A stretch of 19,030 nt of DNA, taken from assembly GCA_021799915.1 (NCBI GenBank), contig JAJYZN010000032.1, positions 1-19,030 on the forward strand, in the 5' to 3' direction. The stretch comes from Actinomycetes bacterium. Its GTDB lineage: Bacteria > Actinomycetota > Acidimicrobiia > Acidimicrobiales > RAAP-2. A program made the translations under genes and the position numbers. The notes below the pieces were generated by a model. That model was not told the DNA's origin. It made no database searches and saw only the letters and a program-made list of their open reading frames with translations. Of the stretch, positions 7,318-16,038 are shown piece by piece. Position 1 is the first letter of the stretch; every line of letters begins with the position of its first letter.

Positions 7318-8073
7318 TCACACCGGCGGCGGTCCCTCGACCCCGAGGATCTGGCCCCCGCTCTCGACGAAAGCGCGGAGCTGGGGGTCGACGACCTCGC
7401 TCGTGGCCTCCTCTGCATTGGCCGAGACGATCTGGAGCATCTTCTCCGGACCCACCTCGATGAACACACCCTCGGCCTCGGCGGTCAGCACGCCCTCGTG
7501 GTAGACGCCGCCCCAGGCGAAGATCTTGCGCCCCTCGGTCCCCGTCTGGCGGGCGACAAGGTCGAGCGGCGCGAGCAGCGGCGTCGGGCGCCGGTACTTG
7601 ACCGTGAGCGTGCCGGTCATCCCCGCCCGGCCGATGAGGATGTTCACCGAGCCCAAGAGCTCGTCGAACAGCTCGGCGATCACCCCGCCGTGCACGCAGG
7701 TGGGCGGCCCCTCGTAGGGGTAGCCGTACTGCACCCGCCCTCGCAGCTCCAAGGCACCGGCGTCGGTCCGCACCGCCCAGACGTCGACCGGGGGAGCGAG
7801 CGGATTGGCGTAGCCGATCACCGGGCTCGTGGGGAAGAAGTCCTGGGGATGGCCTTGATGGTCGGGCTGTCCCCGGGGGGCCTTTCCCGGTCCCGCCGCC
7901 TGCTCCAGCTCCTCGACGAGCGAGCCGAGCACGTCGGCCGCGGACTCGAGGGCTTCGTCGTCGAGGGGCCTGCCCACCACGAGCGCGCTCAGCCGCCGGA
8001 TGTGGTCGGCGAGCCGGTTGCGCGGCGAGCTGCGCACCTGCCGGGACGGACCGTGGACCGCAGTCTCGGTCAT
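7318..8073 (-). CDS. Hotdog-fold acyl-CoA thioesterase (PaaI-like)
   Basis: The product has 251 residues. A hotdog domain occupies about 85-220, with the characteristic H-G-G at 128-130 in P-P-T-C-V-H-G-G-V-I-A-E-L-F-D and an acidic Asp137 on the central helix, as in PaaI/4-hydroxybenzoyl-CoA thioesterase relatives that hydrolyse acyl-CoA. An N-terminal region of about 80 residues, helical and then Pro/Gly-rich, precedes it and is longer than in minimal members. The ATG overlaps the TGA of the enoyl-CoA hydratase gene in an ATGA junction (8070-8073), implying translational coupling. It is last in the thiolase-hydratase-thioesterase operon and might release CoA from stalled or end-product intermediates. 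The substrate is unknown. Confidence 0.8.
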   Translation of the reverse strand: MTETAVHGPSRQVRSSPRNRLADHIRRLSALVVGRPLDDEALESAADVLGSLVEELEQAAGPGKAPRGQPDHQGHPQDFFPTSPVIGYANPLAPPVDVWAVRTDAGALELRGRVQYGYPYEGPPTCVHGGVIAELFDELLGSVNILIGRAGMTGTLTVKYRRPTPLLAPLDLVARQTGTEGRKIFAWGGVYHEGVLTAEAEGVFIEVGPEKMLQIVSANAEEATSEVVDPQLRAFVESGGQILGVEGPPPV

Positions 8074-8864
8074 CGCCGGTGGAACTCCGGCACGCGCTTT
8101 TCGGCAAATGCCTTCTGGCCCTCGCGCGCATCGTCGGTGGCGAAGATCGGCCACCCGATCTCCAGCTCTCGGGCCAGGCCGTCTTGTTCGGACATCCCCT
8201 CGGTCTCGCTGACCGAGCGCTTGATCGCCTCGACGGCCAGAGGCCCGTTGGCACAGATCATCTCGGCGATCTCCAATGCGTGGTCGAGGGCCGTCCCGTC
8301 GGGGACGACCCGGCCGATCAGCCCGACCCGGAGCGCTTCGTCGGCCGGCATCTCGCGCGCCGTCAACAGCAGGTCCATCGCCACGGTGTAGGGGATCTGC
8401 CGGCGCAGGCGCACGGTGGACCCGCCCAGCGGGAACAGGCCGCGCCGGGCTTCGAACACCCCGAACACCGCCCCGGCGCCGGCCACGCGGATGTCGGTGG
8501 CCTGGAGGATCTCGGTCCCCCCGGCCACCGCCCACCCCTCGACGGCTGCGACGAGGGGCTTGCGGAGAGGCGCGTGGCGCAGCAGGGCCTTCCAGTGGAG
8601 GTCGGGGTCCTCGGCCATCCGGTGCTGGTAGCGCTCGGCGTCAGGACCCCCCATGGCTTTCAGGTCCATCCCTGCGCAGAACGTGCCGCCGGCGCCGGTG
8701 AGGATGGCGCAGCGGATCTCGTCGTTCCCGTCGATCTCGGCCCACGCGTCGGCCATCCCGACGAGCATGGGCAGGCTGAGGGCGTTCTTCGCCTCGGGCC
8801 GGTTCATGGTGACGATCGCCGTCATGCCGCGGCGCTCGTAGACGAGGTGCTCGGTCGATTCCAC
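8070..8864 (-). CDS. Enoyl-CoA hydratase, EchA19-like (crotonase family)
   Basis: The product has 264 residues and hydrates 2-enoyl-CoA to 3-hydroxyacyl-CoA. Crotonase features are V-T-M-N-R-P-E-A-K-N-A-L-S near the start, the oxyanion-hole segment F-C-A-G-M-D-L-K-A (62-70), and both catalytic glutamates, Glu118 (A-G-G-T-E-I-L) and Glu138 (V-F-E-A-R-R-G-L-F-P). From memory, the sequence closely resembles EchA19 of Mycobacterium tuberculosis, a KstR-regulon enzyme that acts on steroid enoyl-CoA; shared stretches include R-R-Q-I-P-Y-T and the C-terminal F-A-E-K-R. The GTG at 8864 gives an N-terminus matching that family (M-E-S-x-x-x-L-V-x-E-R-R) and lies 10 bases after the thiolase stop. A start at 8906 would add 14 unmatched residues inside the thiolase gene. 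Confidence 0.9.
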   Translation of the reverse strand: MESTEHLVYERRGMTAIVTMNRPEAKNALSLPMLVGMADAWAEIDGNDEIRCAILTGAGGTFCAGMDLKAMGGPDAERYQHRMAEDPDLHWKALLRHAPLRKPLVAAVEGWAVAGGTEILQATDIRVAGAGAVFGVFEARRGLFPLGGSTVRLRRQIPYTVAMDLLLTAREMPADEALRVGLIGRVVPDGTALDHALEIAEMICANGPLAVEAIKRSVSETEGMSEQDGLARELEIGWPIFATDDAREGQKAFAEKRVPEFHRR

Positions 8865-8874
8865 CGGGCGTACC

Positions 8875-10056
<1,182 letters not shown>

Positions 10057-10057
10057 C

Positions 10058-10071
10058 TAGAACCTGTTCTA
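10058..10071. promoter_or_regulatory. KstR-like operator TAGAACCTGTTCTA
   Basis: This has the same half-sites as the operator at 5701-5714 (TAGAAC and GTTCTA, differing only in the two central bases), again in a divergent intergenic region, between the thiolase operon (-) and the MDR gene (+). It fits TNNAACNNGTTNNA. On the minus strand a TAGATT overlaps its right end (10060-10055) and could be the -10 of the thiolase operon, so a bound repressor would block polymerase. That the regulator is KstR is inferred from the consensus and the neighbouring gene families. Confidence 0.72.
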
Positions 10072-10123
10072 CAGGCTACACCGGGCTGGCGGAGACCCGC
10101 CCGTTGGAGCACGATGGTCGGTC

Positions 10124-11095
10124 ATGCGAGCTGTCCAGATCACCTCCCTCGACGGGCCCGGTGCCGTACAGGTGACCGAGCTGCCCGAGCCCGTGCCCGA
10201 CGCCGAGTCGGTGCTGATCGACGTGCACGCCGCAGGTCTGGCCTTCCCCGACCTGCTCGAGACCCGCGGTCTGTACCAGGTGAAGCCCGAGCTGCCCTTC
10301 GTGCCGGGGACCGAGGTGGCCGGTGTGGTGCGCTCGGCCCCGGCAGCCAGCGGCTTCTCCCCCGGCGACAGGGTTGCCGCCTTCCCGGGTCTCGGAGGTT
10401 TCGCCGACACGGTGGCGGTAGAGCCCGACCAGGTCTTCCCCATCCCCGGCTCGCTCAGCTTCGCCGAGGCGGCCGGGTGCCCGATGAACTTGTTGACCGT
10501 CCACTTCACCTTGGTCCACCGGGGCCGCATGGGTCCCGGTGAGGTCCTCTTGGTGCACGGAGCGGCCGGCGGGATCGGCACGGCGACGATCCAGTTCGCC
10601 CGGGCCCACGGCAACCGGGTCCTGGCCGTGGTCTCGAGCCCGGACAAAGAGGCCGTCGCCCGCGAGGTCGGGGCCCACGACGTCGTCCTGGCCGACGGGT
10701 TCAAGGACGCGGTGATGGAGCTCACGGCCGGGCACGGCGTGGACATCGTCGTCGACCCGGTCGGCGGCGATCGGTTCACCGACTCGCTGCGATGCCTGGC
10801 CCCCGACGGACGGCTCCTGGTCGTCGGGTTCGCCGCAGGAGAGATCCCGACGGTGAAGGTCAACCGGCTCCTCTTGAACAACATCTCGGTCGTCGGCGTC
10901 GGGTGGGGGGCGTACTGGATGCGCCACCCCGGCTTCTTGCGACGGCAGTGGGACGACCTCTTGCCACTCCTCTCCTCGGGCTCGCTCACGCCGGTGATCG
11001 GCGCCACGTTCCCGCTCGAACGCGCCGGTGAAGCGCTCGAGATGATGGACGCCCGGGGCGCCAGAGGCAAGATCGTCCTGGAGGTGCGTCCCTAG
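10124..11095 (+). CDS. NADPH:quinone oxidoreductase-like MDR dehydrogenase/reductase
   Basis: The product has 323 residues, a zinc-free medium-chain dehydrogenase/reductase. The N-terminal GroES-like domain holds P-G-T-E-V-A-G-V-V (about 64-72). The Rossmann domain has H-G-A-A-G-G-I-G-T-A (about 145-154) for NADPH, followed by strand residues L-A-V-V-S-S. The zinc-binding cysteine cluster of alcohol dehydrogenases is absent. Relatives reduce quinones or enoyl-type double bonds; the substrate cannot be told here. A shared KstR-like operator with the thiolase operon suggests a reductive step in the same catabolic pathway. No strong ribosome binding site precedes the ATG; GGAG at 10106-10109 is 14 bases away. 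Its TAG stop overlaps the TAG of the convergent acyl-CoA dehydrogenase gene. Confidence 0.85.
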   Translation: MRAVQITSLDGPGAVQVTELPEPVPDAESVLIDVHAAGLAFPDLLETRGLYQVKPELPFVPGTEVAGVVRSAPAASGFSPGDRVAAFPGLGGFADTVAVEPDQVFPIPGSLSFAEAAGCPMNLLTVHFTLVHRGRMGPGEVLLVHGAAGGIGTATIQFARAHGNRVLAVVSSPDKEAVAREVGAHDVVLADGFKDAVMELTAGHGVDIVVDPVGGDRFTDSLRCLAPDGRLLVVGFAAGEIPTVKVNRLLLNNISVVGVGWGAYWMRHPGFLRRQWDDLLPLLSSGSLTPVIGATFPLERAGEALEMMDARGARGKIVLEVRP

Positions 11096-12231
11096 CCCGA
11101 CGCTCCCAGGATCTGCTTGGCGATCACCACGCGCTGGATCTGGTTGGTCCCCTCGTAGATCTGGGTGATCTTCGCATCGCGCATGAAGCGCTCCACCGGG
11201 AAGTCCTTCGTGTAGCCGTACCCGCCCAGGAGCTGGACGGCGTCGGTGGTCACCGCCATCGCCGTGTCCGAGGCGAAGCACTTGGCCATGGCCCCCATGG
11301 TGGTCAGCTCACCGGCAGGGTCGCTGTCGACGAGACCGCATGCCCGGTACACGAGCGACCTGGCCGCCTCGGTGCGCAGGGCCATGTCGGCCAGCATGAA
11401 GCGGAGCCCCTGGAACTCGGCGATGGGCTGCCCGAACGCCTGGCGCTGGCGGACGTACGCGGCAGCGGCGTCGATGGCACCCTGGGCGATCCCGACCGCC
11501 TGTGCGCCGATGGTCGGCCGGCTCCGGTCCAAGGTGTGCATGGCGATGTGGAAACCCCGACCCTCCTCGCCGATCAGGTTGGACGCCGGGACCCTCACAT
11601 CGTCGAAGAGCACCTCGCCCGTCGGGCTGCCGCGCAGGCCCATCTTGTCCTCGTGCTTGGTCACCTTCACTCCCCAGTCGGCCTCCACCACGAAGCACGA
11701 GACACCGCGGTGGCCGGCATCGGGGTCGGTCTTGGCGAACACGGTGTAGGTGTCGGAGATGCCGGCGTTGGTGATCCAGTACTTGGAGCCCGACAGGATG
11801 TAGCTGTCGCCGTCGCGGCGCGCCCGGCAGCGCATGGCCGCCACGTCGCTCCCGGCGTCGGCCTCCGAGAGGCAGTAGCTGGCCTGTGCCTCGCCCGACG
11901 CCACGCGGGGCAGGTACCGACGCTTCAGTTCCTCGGAGCCCCAGTTCATGATCGGGATCATCCCGAGCTTGGAGATGAGCATCGTCACCGACGTCGAGGC
12001 GCACGCCCGTGCCAGCTCTTCGACCATGATCGCCTGGGTCACGTGGTCGGCTCCCGCCCCCCCGTACGCCTCGGGGATCCCCAGGGCAGGGAGCTCGAGC
12101 TCGCGGCAGGCCTCGAACGACGCCCACGGGTAGGAGGCGTTCCGGTCGGCCTCGGCGGCATGGGGGGCGATCCGCTCGTCGCAGAACTGGCGGAGGGTGT
12201 CGCGGAACTGGCGTTGGGTGTCGGTGAGCAT
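11092..12231 (-). CDS. Acyl-CoA dehydrogenase, FadE25-like
   Basis: The product has 379 residues, an FAD-dependent enzyme introducing the 2,3-double bond into acyl-CoA. Visible family marks are the FAD/substrate segment Y-C-L-S-E-A-D-A-G-S-D, W-I-T-N-A, the R-P-T-I-G-A-Q-A-V-G-I-A-Q-G-A block, Q-L-L-G-G-Y-G-Y, and the catalytic Glu360 in Q-I-Y-E-G-T-N-Q-I-Q-R. The position of that glutamate is that of short-chain or branched-chain acyl-CoA dehydrogenases. From memory it resembles FadE25 of mycobacteria. The ATG (12231-12229) shares one base with the TGA of the upstream hydrolase gene (TGATG), so translation is probably coupled. It is last in the series that begins with leuB, an unusual partner for biosynthetic genes. 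Branched acyl-CoA from leucine or isoleucine breakdown is a conceivable substrate. Confidence 0.92.
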   Translation of the reverse strand: MLTDTQRQFRDTLRQFCDERIAPHAAEADRNASYPWASFEACRELELPALGIPEAYGGAGADHVTQAIMVEELARACASTSVTMLISKLGMIPIMNWGSEELKRRYLPRVASGEAQASYCLSEADAGSDVAAMRCRARRDGDSYILSGSKYWITNAGISDTYTVFAKTDPDAGHRGVSCFVVEADWGVKVTKHEDKMGLRGSPTGEVLFDDVRVPASNLIGEEGRGFHIAMHTLDRSRPTIGAQAVGIAQGAIDAAAAYVRQRQAFGQPIAEFQGLRFMLADMALRTEAARSLVYRACGLVDSDPAGELTTMGAMAKCFASDTAMAVTTDAVQLLGGYGYTKDFPVERFMRDAKITQIYEGTNQIQRVVIAKQILGASG

Positions 12232-13028
12232 CAGCCCATTGTCGCAGACGCGCCCTCGGCCGATGCCAGGTGGTCGAGGACCATCCGGGCAAGCACGTCC
12301 GGGGCGGTCTCGGGCACCCAGTGGCCCACCCCTTCCAGCACGTCGAAGCGGTACCGGCCGGCAACCCACTCGGCCGTGGCTTCGGCCGCGTCACGACCGA
12401 ACGCCCGCTCCCCGCTCGGCCAGATGTAGCGGGTCGGCACGACCACGGGCGCCAAACCCTCCACGTCGCGGCGGTCGAGGGCCCGGTACCAGTTGAGCGC
12501 CGCGTCGAGCGCGCCGGGCGCCGCCAGCGCGTCGGTGTACTCCCGGGCCGACCGAGGGTCGAGACCGGAGCTCACCAGGCTCGACTCGAGCGCGGTGCCG
12601 CCAGGCGGCGCCGCGCCGGCCCGGGGCTCGGAGGCGACCGCCCGAGGGTGGGGGGTGGACACGACGACGAGGCTGCGCACCCGGTCGGGGTGGCGGGAGG
12701 CCACGACCCAGCCGAGCAGGCCGCCCCAGTCGTGGCCGACCAGGTCGAAGACCGGCATCTCCATCGTGTCGGCGATCGCCAGCACGTCGGCGGCGAGGTG
12801 GGGAACGGCGTAGGCCGCCACGTCGGGCGGCCGGGCCCGGGGGGAGTACCCGCGCTGGTCCGGCGCCACCCCGCGGTAGCCGGCCCGGGCCAGGCGCTCG
12901 AGCAGGTCGCACCACGTCCAGGAGGACTGGGGGAACCCGTGCAGCAGGATCACCGGCCGGCCACCCGACGGGCCATCCGTCCGGGCACTGAAGGTGAGGC
13001 CGCCGGCGTCGATCTCGAGCCGCTCCAC
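12231..13028 (-). CDS. Alpha/beta-hydrolase (epoxide hydrolase/haloalkane dehalogenase-like)
   Basis: The product has 265 residues. The fold is shown by the oxyanion motif H-G-F-P at 30-33, an Asp nucleophile in the elbow G-H-D-W-G-G (Asp100), and the catalytic histidine in G-V-G-H-W-V-P-E (His236). An Asp rather than Ser nucleophile is typical of epoxide hydrolases and dehalogenases. The cap region between about 130 and 190 is short, and the usual acid position reads S-G-E-R-A-F-G, so the third catalytic residue is uncertain. The substrate is unknown. The GTG start is six bases after the stop of the small hypothetical gene, and the stop overlaps the acyl-CoA dehydrogenase start. Confidence 0.82.
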   Translation of the reverse strand: MERLEIDAGGLTFSARTDGPSGGRPVILLHGFPQSSWTWCDLLERLARAGYRGVAPDQRGYSPRARPPDVAAYAVPHLAADVLAIADTMEMPVFDLVGHDWGGLLGWVVASRHPDRVRSLVVVSTPHPRAVASEPRAGAAPPGGTALESSLVSSGLDPRSAREYTDALAAPGALDAALNWYRALDRRDVEGLAPVVVPTRYIWPSGERAFGRDAAEATAEWVAGRYRFDVLEGVGHWVPETAPDVLARMVLDHLASAEGASATMG

Positions 13029-13034
13029 CGGCCG

Positions 13035-13478
13035 TCAGGCCGCCGGTTCCCCGTCGACGAGGGCCCGCTGGACCGCGTAGTCGTGGGCCGCACCGGCGAA
13101 CGCCTGGCGCCGCCGGGCGACGAGGTCCGCTGGAGCCTCGCCGAGAAATCCCCACGCCGACAGCGCCCATGTGAGATCGGGAGCGCACGGCGCGCGCCCC
13201 AGGCCGGCCGCCCGGTGGGCGGCAAGCATCGCGCTACCGACGAGCACGTCTTCAACATCCTCGCCCGGGTGGAGCACCAGCCGGTCGGCGTAGCGGCGGG
13301 CCAGCTTGAGGGCGAACCCCTGGTCGGGCCCTGGCGTACCCATCGAGCGGGCACGGGTCCGAAGCGGCAGCGTCACTTCGGCCGGACGGTGGGTCGACCA
13401 CGCCTCGGGCACGTGAAGGTGGTGGGCCCGCCGCACCTGGTCGGCCTCGGCGATGGGGACGAAGCTCGGCTGGGTCAT
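13035..13478 (-). CDS. Hypothetical protein of 147 residues in the leuB-ilvE-cimA operon
   Basis: I do not recognise the family. The product is soluble, without signal peptide or membrane helix, and rich in Ala, Arg and His. A central stretch reads G-F-A-L-K-L-A-R-R-Y-A-D-R-L-V-L and continues into an acidic patch (H-P-G-E-D-V-E-D-V), followed by probable helices carrying the only cysteine. It starts 11 bases after the cimA stop and ends six bases before the hydrolase start, so it sits in the operon and is very likely expressed. Codon bias (G/C at third positions) matches its neighbours. The ATG at 13478 is the first start clear of cimA. The longer open frame reaching 14909 is the antiparallel-phase shadow of cimA. 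Confidence 0.7.
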   Translation of the reverse strand: MTQPSFVPIAEADQVRRAHHLHVPEAWSTHRPAEVTLPLRTRARSMGTPGPDQGFALKLARRYADRLVLHPGEDVEDVLVGSAMLAAHRAAGLGRAPCAPDLTWALSAWGFLGEAPADLVARRRQAFAGAAHDYAVQRALVDGEPAA

Positions 13479-13489
13479 CGGATGCGAGA

Positions 13490-15115
13490 CTAGTCCCGGG
13501 CGAGGGCGAAGACGATCGAGTCGTACAGCGCCTGCCAACTGGCCTCGATGATGTTCTCGGACACGCCGATGGTGGTCCACGTCCGCTCGCCGTCGGTGGT
13601 GTCGACGAGGACCCTGGTGACCGCACCGGTCCCCTTGCCGGTGTCGAGCACGCGGACCCGGTAGTCGGTCAGGTGGACCGACTCGAGGACCGGGAAGTGC
13701 GGCCCGATGGCCTGTCGCAGGGCCGCGTCGAGAGCGTTGACCGGACCGTTGCCCTCGGCCACCGCCACGATCCGCTCCTCTTCCACGTGCACTTTGACCG
13801 TGGCCTCGGTGACGGTGGGACCGCCGCGGTGGTCGGTGATCACCCGGAACGACTCGACGTCGAAGTAGTGCGGCTCCCAACCTCCCGCCCGGCGCAGGAG
13901 CAGGTCGAGCGATCCGTCTGCCACCTCGAAGTGGTACCCGTCGTGCTCGAGGCGCTTCAGATCGTCGAGCACCCGTCCGATCGCCTCGCCGTCGAGGTCC
14001 AGGCCCAGCTCGGCGGCTTTCATCGCCAGGGTCGAGCGCCCGGCCATCTCCGAGACGACCACCCGGGTGCCGTTGCCCACCGACTCGGGAGGGACGTGCT
14101 CGTAGAGATCGCGGCGGCGGGCGACGGCGCTCGCGTGGAGCCCGCCTTTGTGGGCGAAGACCGAGGCGCCGACGTAGGGCTGCTGGGGATCGGGGGCGAT
14201 GTTGACGAGCTCGGCGATGTGGTGGGCCACCGGCGTCAGGCGCTCCAGGCGATCGGGCGGGATCGTACGGATGCGGAGCTTGAGCGACAGGTCGGGAATG
14301 GCCGCCGACAGGTCGGCGTTGCCTGCCCGTTCCCCGTAGCCGTTCACGCAGCCTTGGACCTGGGTGGCGCCGGCCTGCACCGCCACGAGCGAATTGGCCA
14401 CCGCACAGCCGGTGTCGTTGTGGCAGTGGATGCCGATCTGGGCGCTCGTCCGCCTCCTGACCGCTGTCACCGCGGCACCGATGTCGTCGGGGAGCGAACC
14501 CCCGTTGGTGTCGCAGAGCACGAGGGCTTCGGCACCGGCCTGCTCGGCGGCGGCGAGCACCCTGAGCGCGAAGTCCGGGTTGTGGCGGAATCCGTCGAAG
14601 AAGTGCTCGGCGTCGAGGAAGACCCGGAGGTCGTGCGCTACCAAGTGCGCCACCGAGTCGGCGACCATGGCCTCGGCCTCTTCGAGCGTGGTCCGCAACG
14701 CGTCGCTCACGTGGCGGTCCCAGCTCTTGGCGACGATGCACGCTATCGGGGCGCGCGCGTCCACCAGCTTGCCGAGCACCTCGTCGTCGGCGGCTCGCAC
14801 ACCGGCCCGGCGGGTCGAGCCGAAGGCCACGAGGGTCGACGTGGACAGGTGAAGCTCCGAGGGCGCCCGGGCGAAGAACTCGTCGTCTTTGGGGTTGGCC
14901 CCCGGCCAACCCCCTTCGATGTAGGTCACCCCGAGGTGGTCGAGCTGCTCGGCGACGCGCAGCTTGTCGTCGACGGTGAGCGACAGGCCCTCCTGCTGGC
15001 TGCCGTCGCGCAGCGTCGTGTCGAAGATGTCGACCGCTTCGGGGAGCTCGGGCATCTCGTAGTCGTGACGATGCAAGCCGCCGCGCCGGGCTCCGCTCGG
15101 GCGGTCATTCGACAT
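13490..15115 (-). CDS. cimA: (R)-citramalate synthase
   Basis: The product has 541 residues and would condense pyruvate and acetyl-CoA to (R)-citramalate, the first step of the threonine-independent isoleucine route; LeuCD and LeuB can then carry the product to 2-ketobutyrate. The TIM barrel opens with F-D-T-T-L-R-D-G-S-Q-Q-E-G (31-43). It continues with Y-I-E-G-G-W-P-G, which is typical of CimA rather than 2-isopropylmalate synthase, then metal ligands in H-C-H-N-D and N-G-Y-G-E-R-A-G-N-A. A LeuA-type dimerisation/allosteric domain fills about the last 130 residues. ATG 15115 overlaps the ilvE end by 11 bases and has AGGA 11 bases upstream. An internal ATG at 15055 is an alternative that would still keep the barrel intact. 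It is third in the leuB-ilvE-cimA series. Confidence 0.92.
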   Translation of the reverse strand: MSNDRPSGARRGGLHRHDYEMPELPEAVDIFDTTLRDGSQQEGLSLTVDDKLRVAEQLDHLGVTYIEGGWPGANPKDDEFFARAPSELHLSTSTLVAFGSTRRAGVRAADDEVLGKLVDARAPIACIVAKSWDRHVSDALRTTLEEAEAMVADSVAHLVAHDLRVFLDAEHFFDGFRHNPDFALRVLAAAEQAGAEALVLCDTNGGSLPDDIGAAVTAVRRRTSAQIGIHCHNDTGCAVANSLVAVQAGATQVQGCVNGYGERAGNADLSAAIPDLSLKLRIRTIPPDRLERLTPVAHHIAELVNIAPDPQQPYVGASVFAHKGGLHASAVARRRDLYEHVPPESVGNGTRVVVSEMAGRSTLAMKAAELGLDLDGEAIGRVLDDLKRLEHDGYHFEVADGSLDLLLRRAGGWEPHYFDVESFRVITDHRGGPTVTEATVKVHVEEERIVAVAEGNGPVNALDAALRQAIGPHFPVLESVHLTDYRVRVLDTGKGTGAVTRVLVDTTDGERTWTTIGVSENIIEASWQALYDSIVFALARD

Positions 15116-16034
15116 GGTCGAGCCAGTCCTTGTAGCGATCGACCTCACCGCGGACGGTGGCGAAGTAGACCCGTTGGACCTCCTTGGTCACCGGCCCGGG
15201 GCTGCCGGCGCCGACGACCCGGTCGTCGACGGCGCGGATGGGGACCACCTCTGCCGCCGTGCCGGTGAGGAACGCTTCGTCGGCGAGGTAGAGGTCGGTC
15301 CGGATGAGCGGCTCGTGGCGGACCTCGATGTCGAGGTCCCGGGCGATCGTCTCCACCGTGTCCTGGGTGATGCCGCCGAGGGCCCCGGCGTCGGAGGTCG
15401 GCGGGGTCACCAGCGCACCGTCGCGCACGATGAACAGGTTCTCCCCGGTGCACTCGCTCACCCGGCCGTCGGGCGCGAGCAGGATCGCCTCGTCGTAGCC
15501 GGCTTTGAGCGCCTCGGTCTTCGCCAGAGAGGAGTTCACGTACATTCCGGTGCCTTTGGCCGCAGTCGGCACCGCGTTCACGTCGTGGCGCTGCCACGAG
15601 CTGATCTTGACCGACACGCCGTTGGCCACCCCGTCGTCACCCAGGTAGGAGCCCCACGGCCAGGCGGCAACGGCGACGTTCACCGGGGAGGGGAGCGGGT
15701 TCAAGCCCATCTCGCCGTACCCGAGGTACACGAGAGGGCGGATGTAGCAGCCGCCGTCCAGATCGTTCACCCGGACCACGTCGCGGCAGGCTTCGACGAG
15801 GTCGTCTTCGGAGTAGGGGACGTCGATCAGGAACACGCGGGCCGACGCCAGGAGGCGGCGGATGTGATCACCCAGCCGGAACACGGCGACCCCCTGGGAG
15901 GTCGGGTAGGCCCGGATCCCCTCGAAGACCCCCGAGCCGTAGTGCATCGTGTGGGTGAGGACGTGCACGCGCGCCTGGTCCCAGTCGACGAGCTCGCCGT
16001 CCATCCAGATCTTGTCGGTCGGGGTGATGGGCAT
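15105..16034 (-). CDS. ilvE: Branched-chain amino acid aminotransferase
   Basis: The product has 309 residues, a class IV PLP-dependent aminotransferase that makes Leu, Ile and Val from their 2-keto acids with glutamate. It begins W-M-D-G-E-L-V-D-W and has H-Y-G-S-G-V-F-E-G-I-R (31-41), typical of IlvE. The PLP lysine is Lys160 in T-A-A-K-G-T-G-M-Y-V-N-S, the same number as in E. coli IlvE. The conserved S-E-C-T-G-E-N-L-F and G-G-I-T-Q-D-T blocks follow. The length matches the family. The ATG lies four bases after the leuB stop and the stop lies inside the cimA start region, so the three genes are co-transcribed. IlvE completes both the leucine and the citramalate-isoleucine routes of this locus. 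Confidence 0.94.
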   Translation of the reverse strand: MPITPTDKIWMDGELVDWDQARVHVLTHTMHYGSGVFEGIRAYPTSQGVAVFRLGDHIRRLLASARVFLIDVPYSEDDLVEACRDVVRVNDLDGGCYIRPLVYLGYGEMGLNPLPSPVNVAVAAWPWGSYLGDDGVANGVSVKISSWQRHDVNAVPTAAKGTGMYVNSSLAKTEALKAGYDEAILLAPDGRVSECTGENLFIVRDGALVTPPTSDAGALGGITQDTVETIARDLDIEVRHEPLIRTDLYLADEAFLTGTAAEVVPIRAVDDRVVGAGSPGPVTKEVQRVYFATVRGEVDRYKDWLDHVE

Positions 16035-16038
16035 GGGA

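Noticed and set aside
13490..15115. 2-isopropylmalate synthase (leuA) instead of cimA
   Set aside because: The Y-I-E-G-G-W-P-G segment and overall layout match the citramalate synthase subgroup rather than actinobacterial LeuA.
13673..15268. Plus-strand open frame of 531 codons opposite cimA
   Set aside because: It is antisense to a strongly recognisable citramalate synthase, has biased Arg/Gly/Val composition and no motif.
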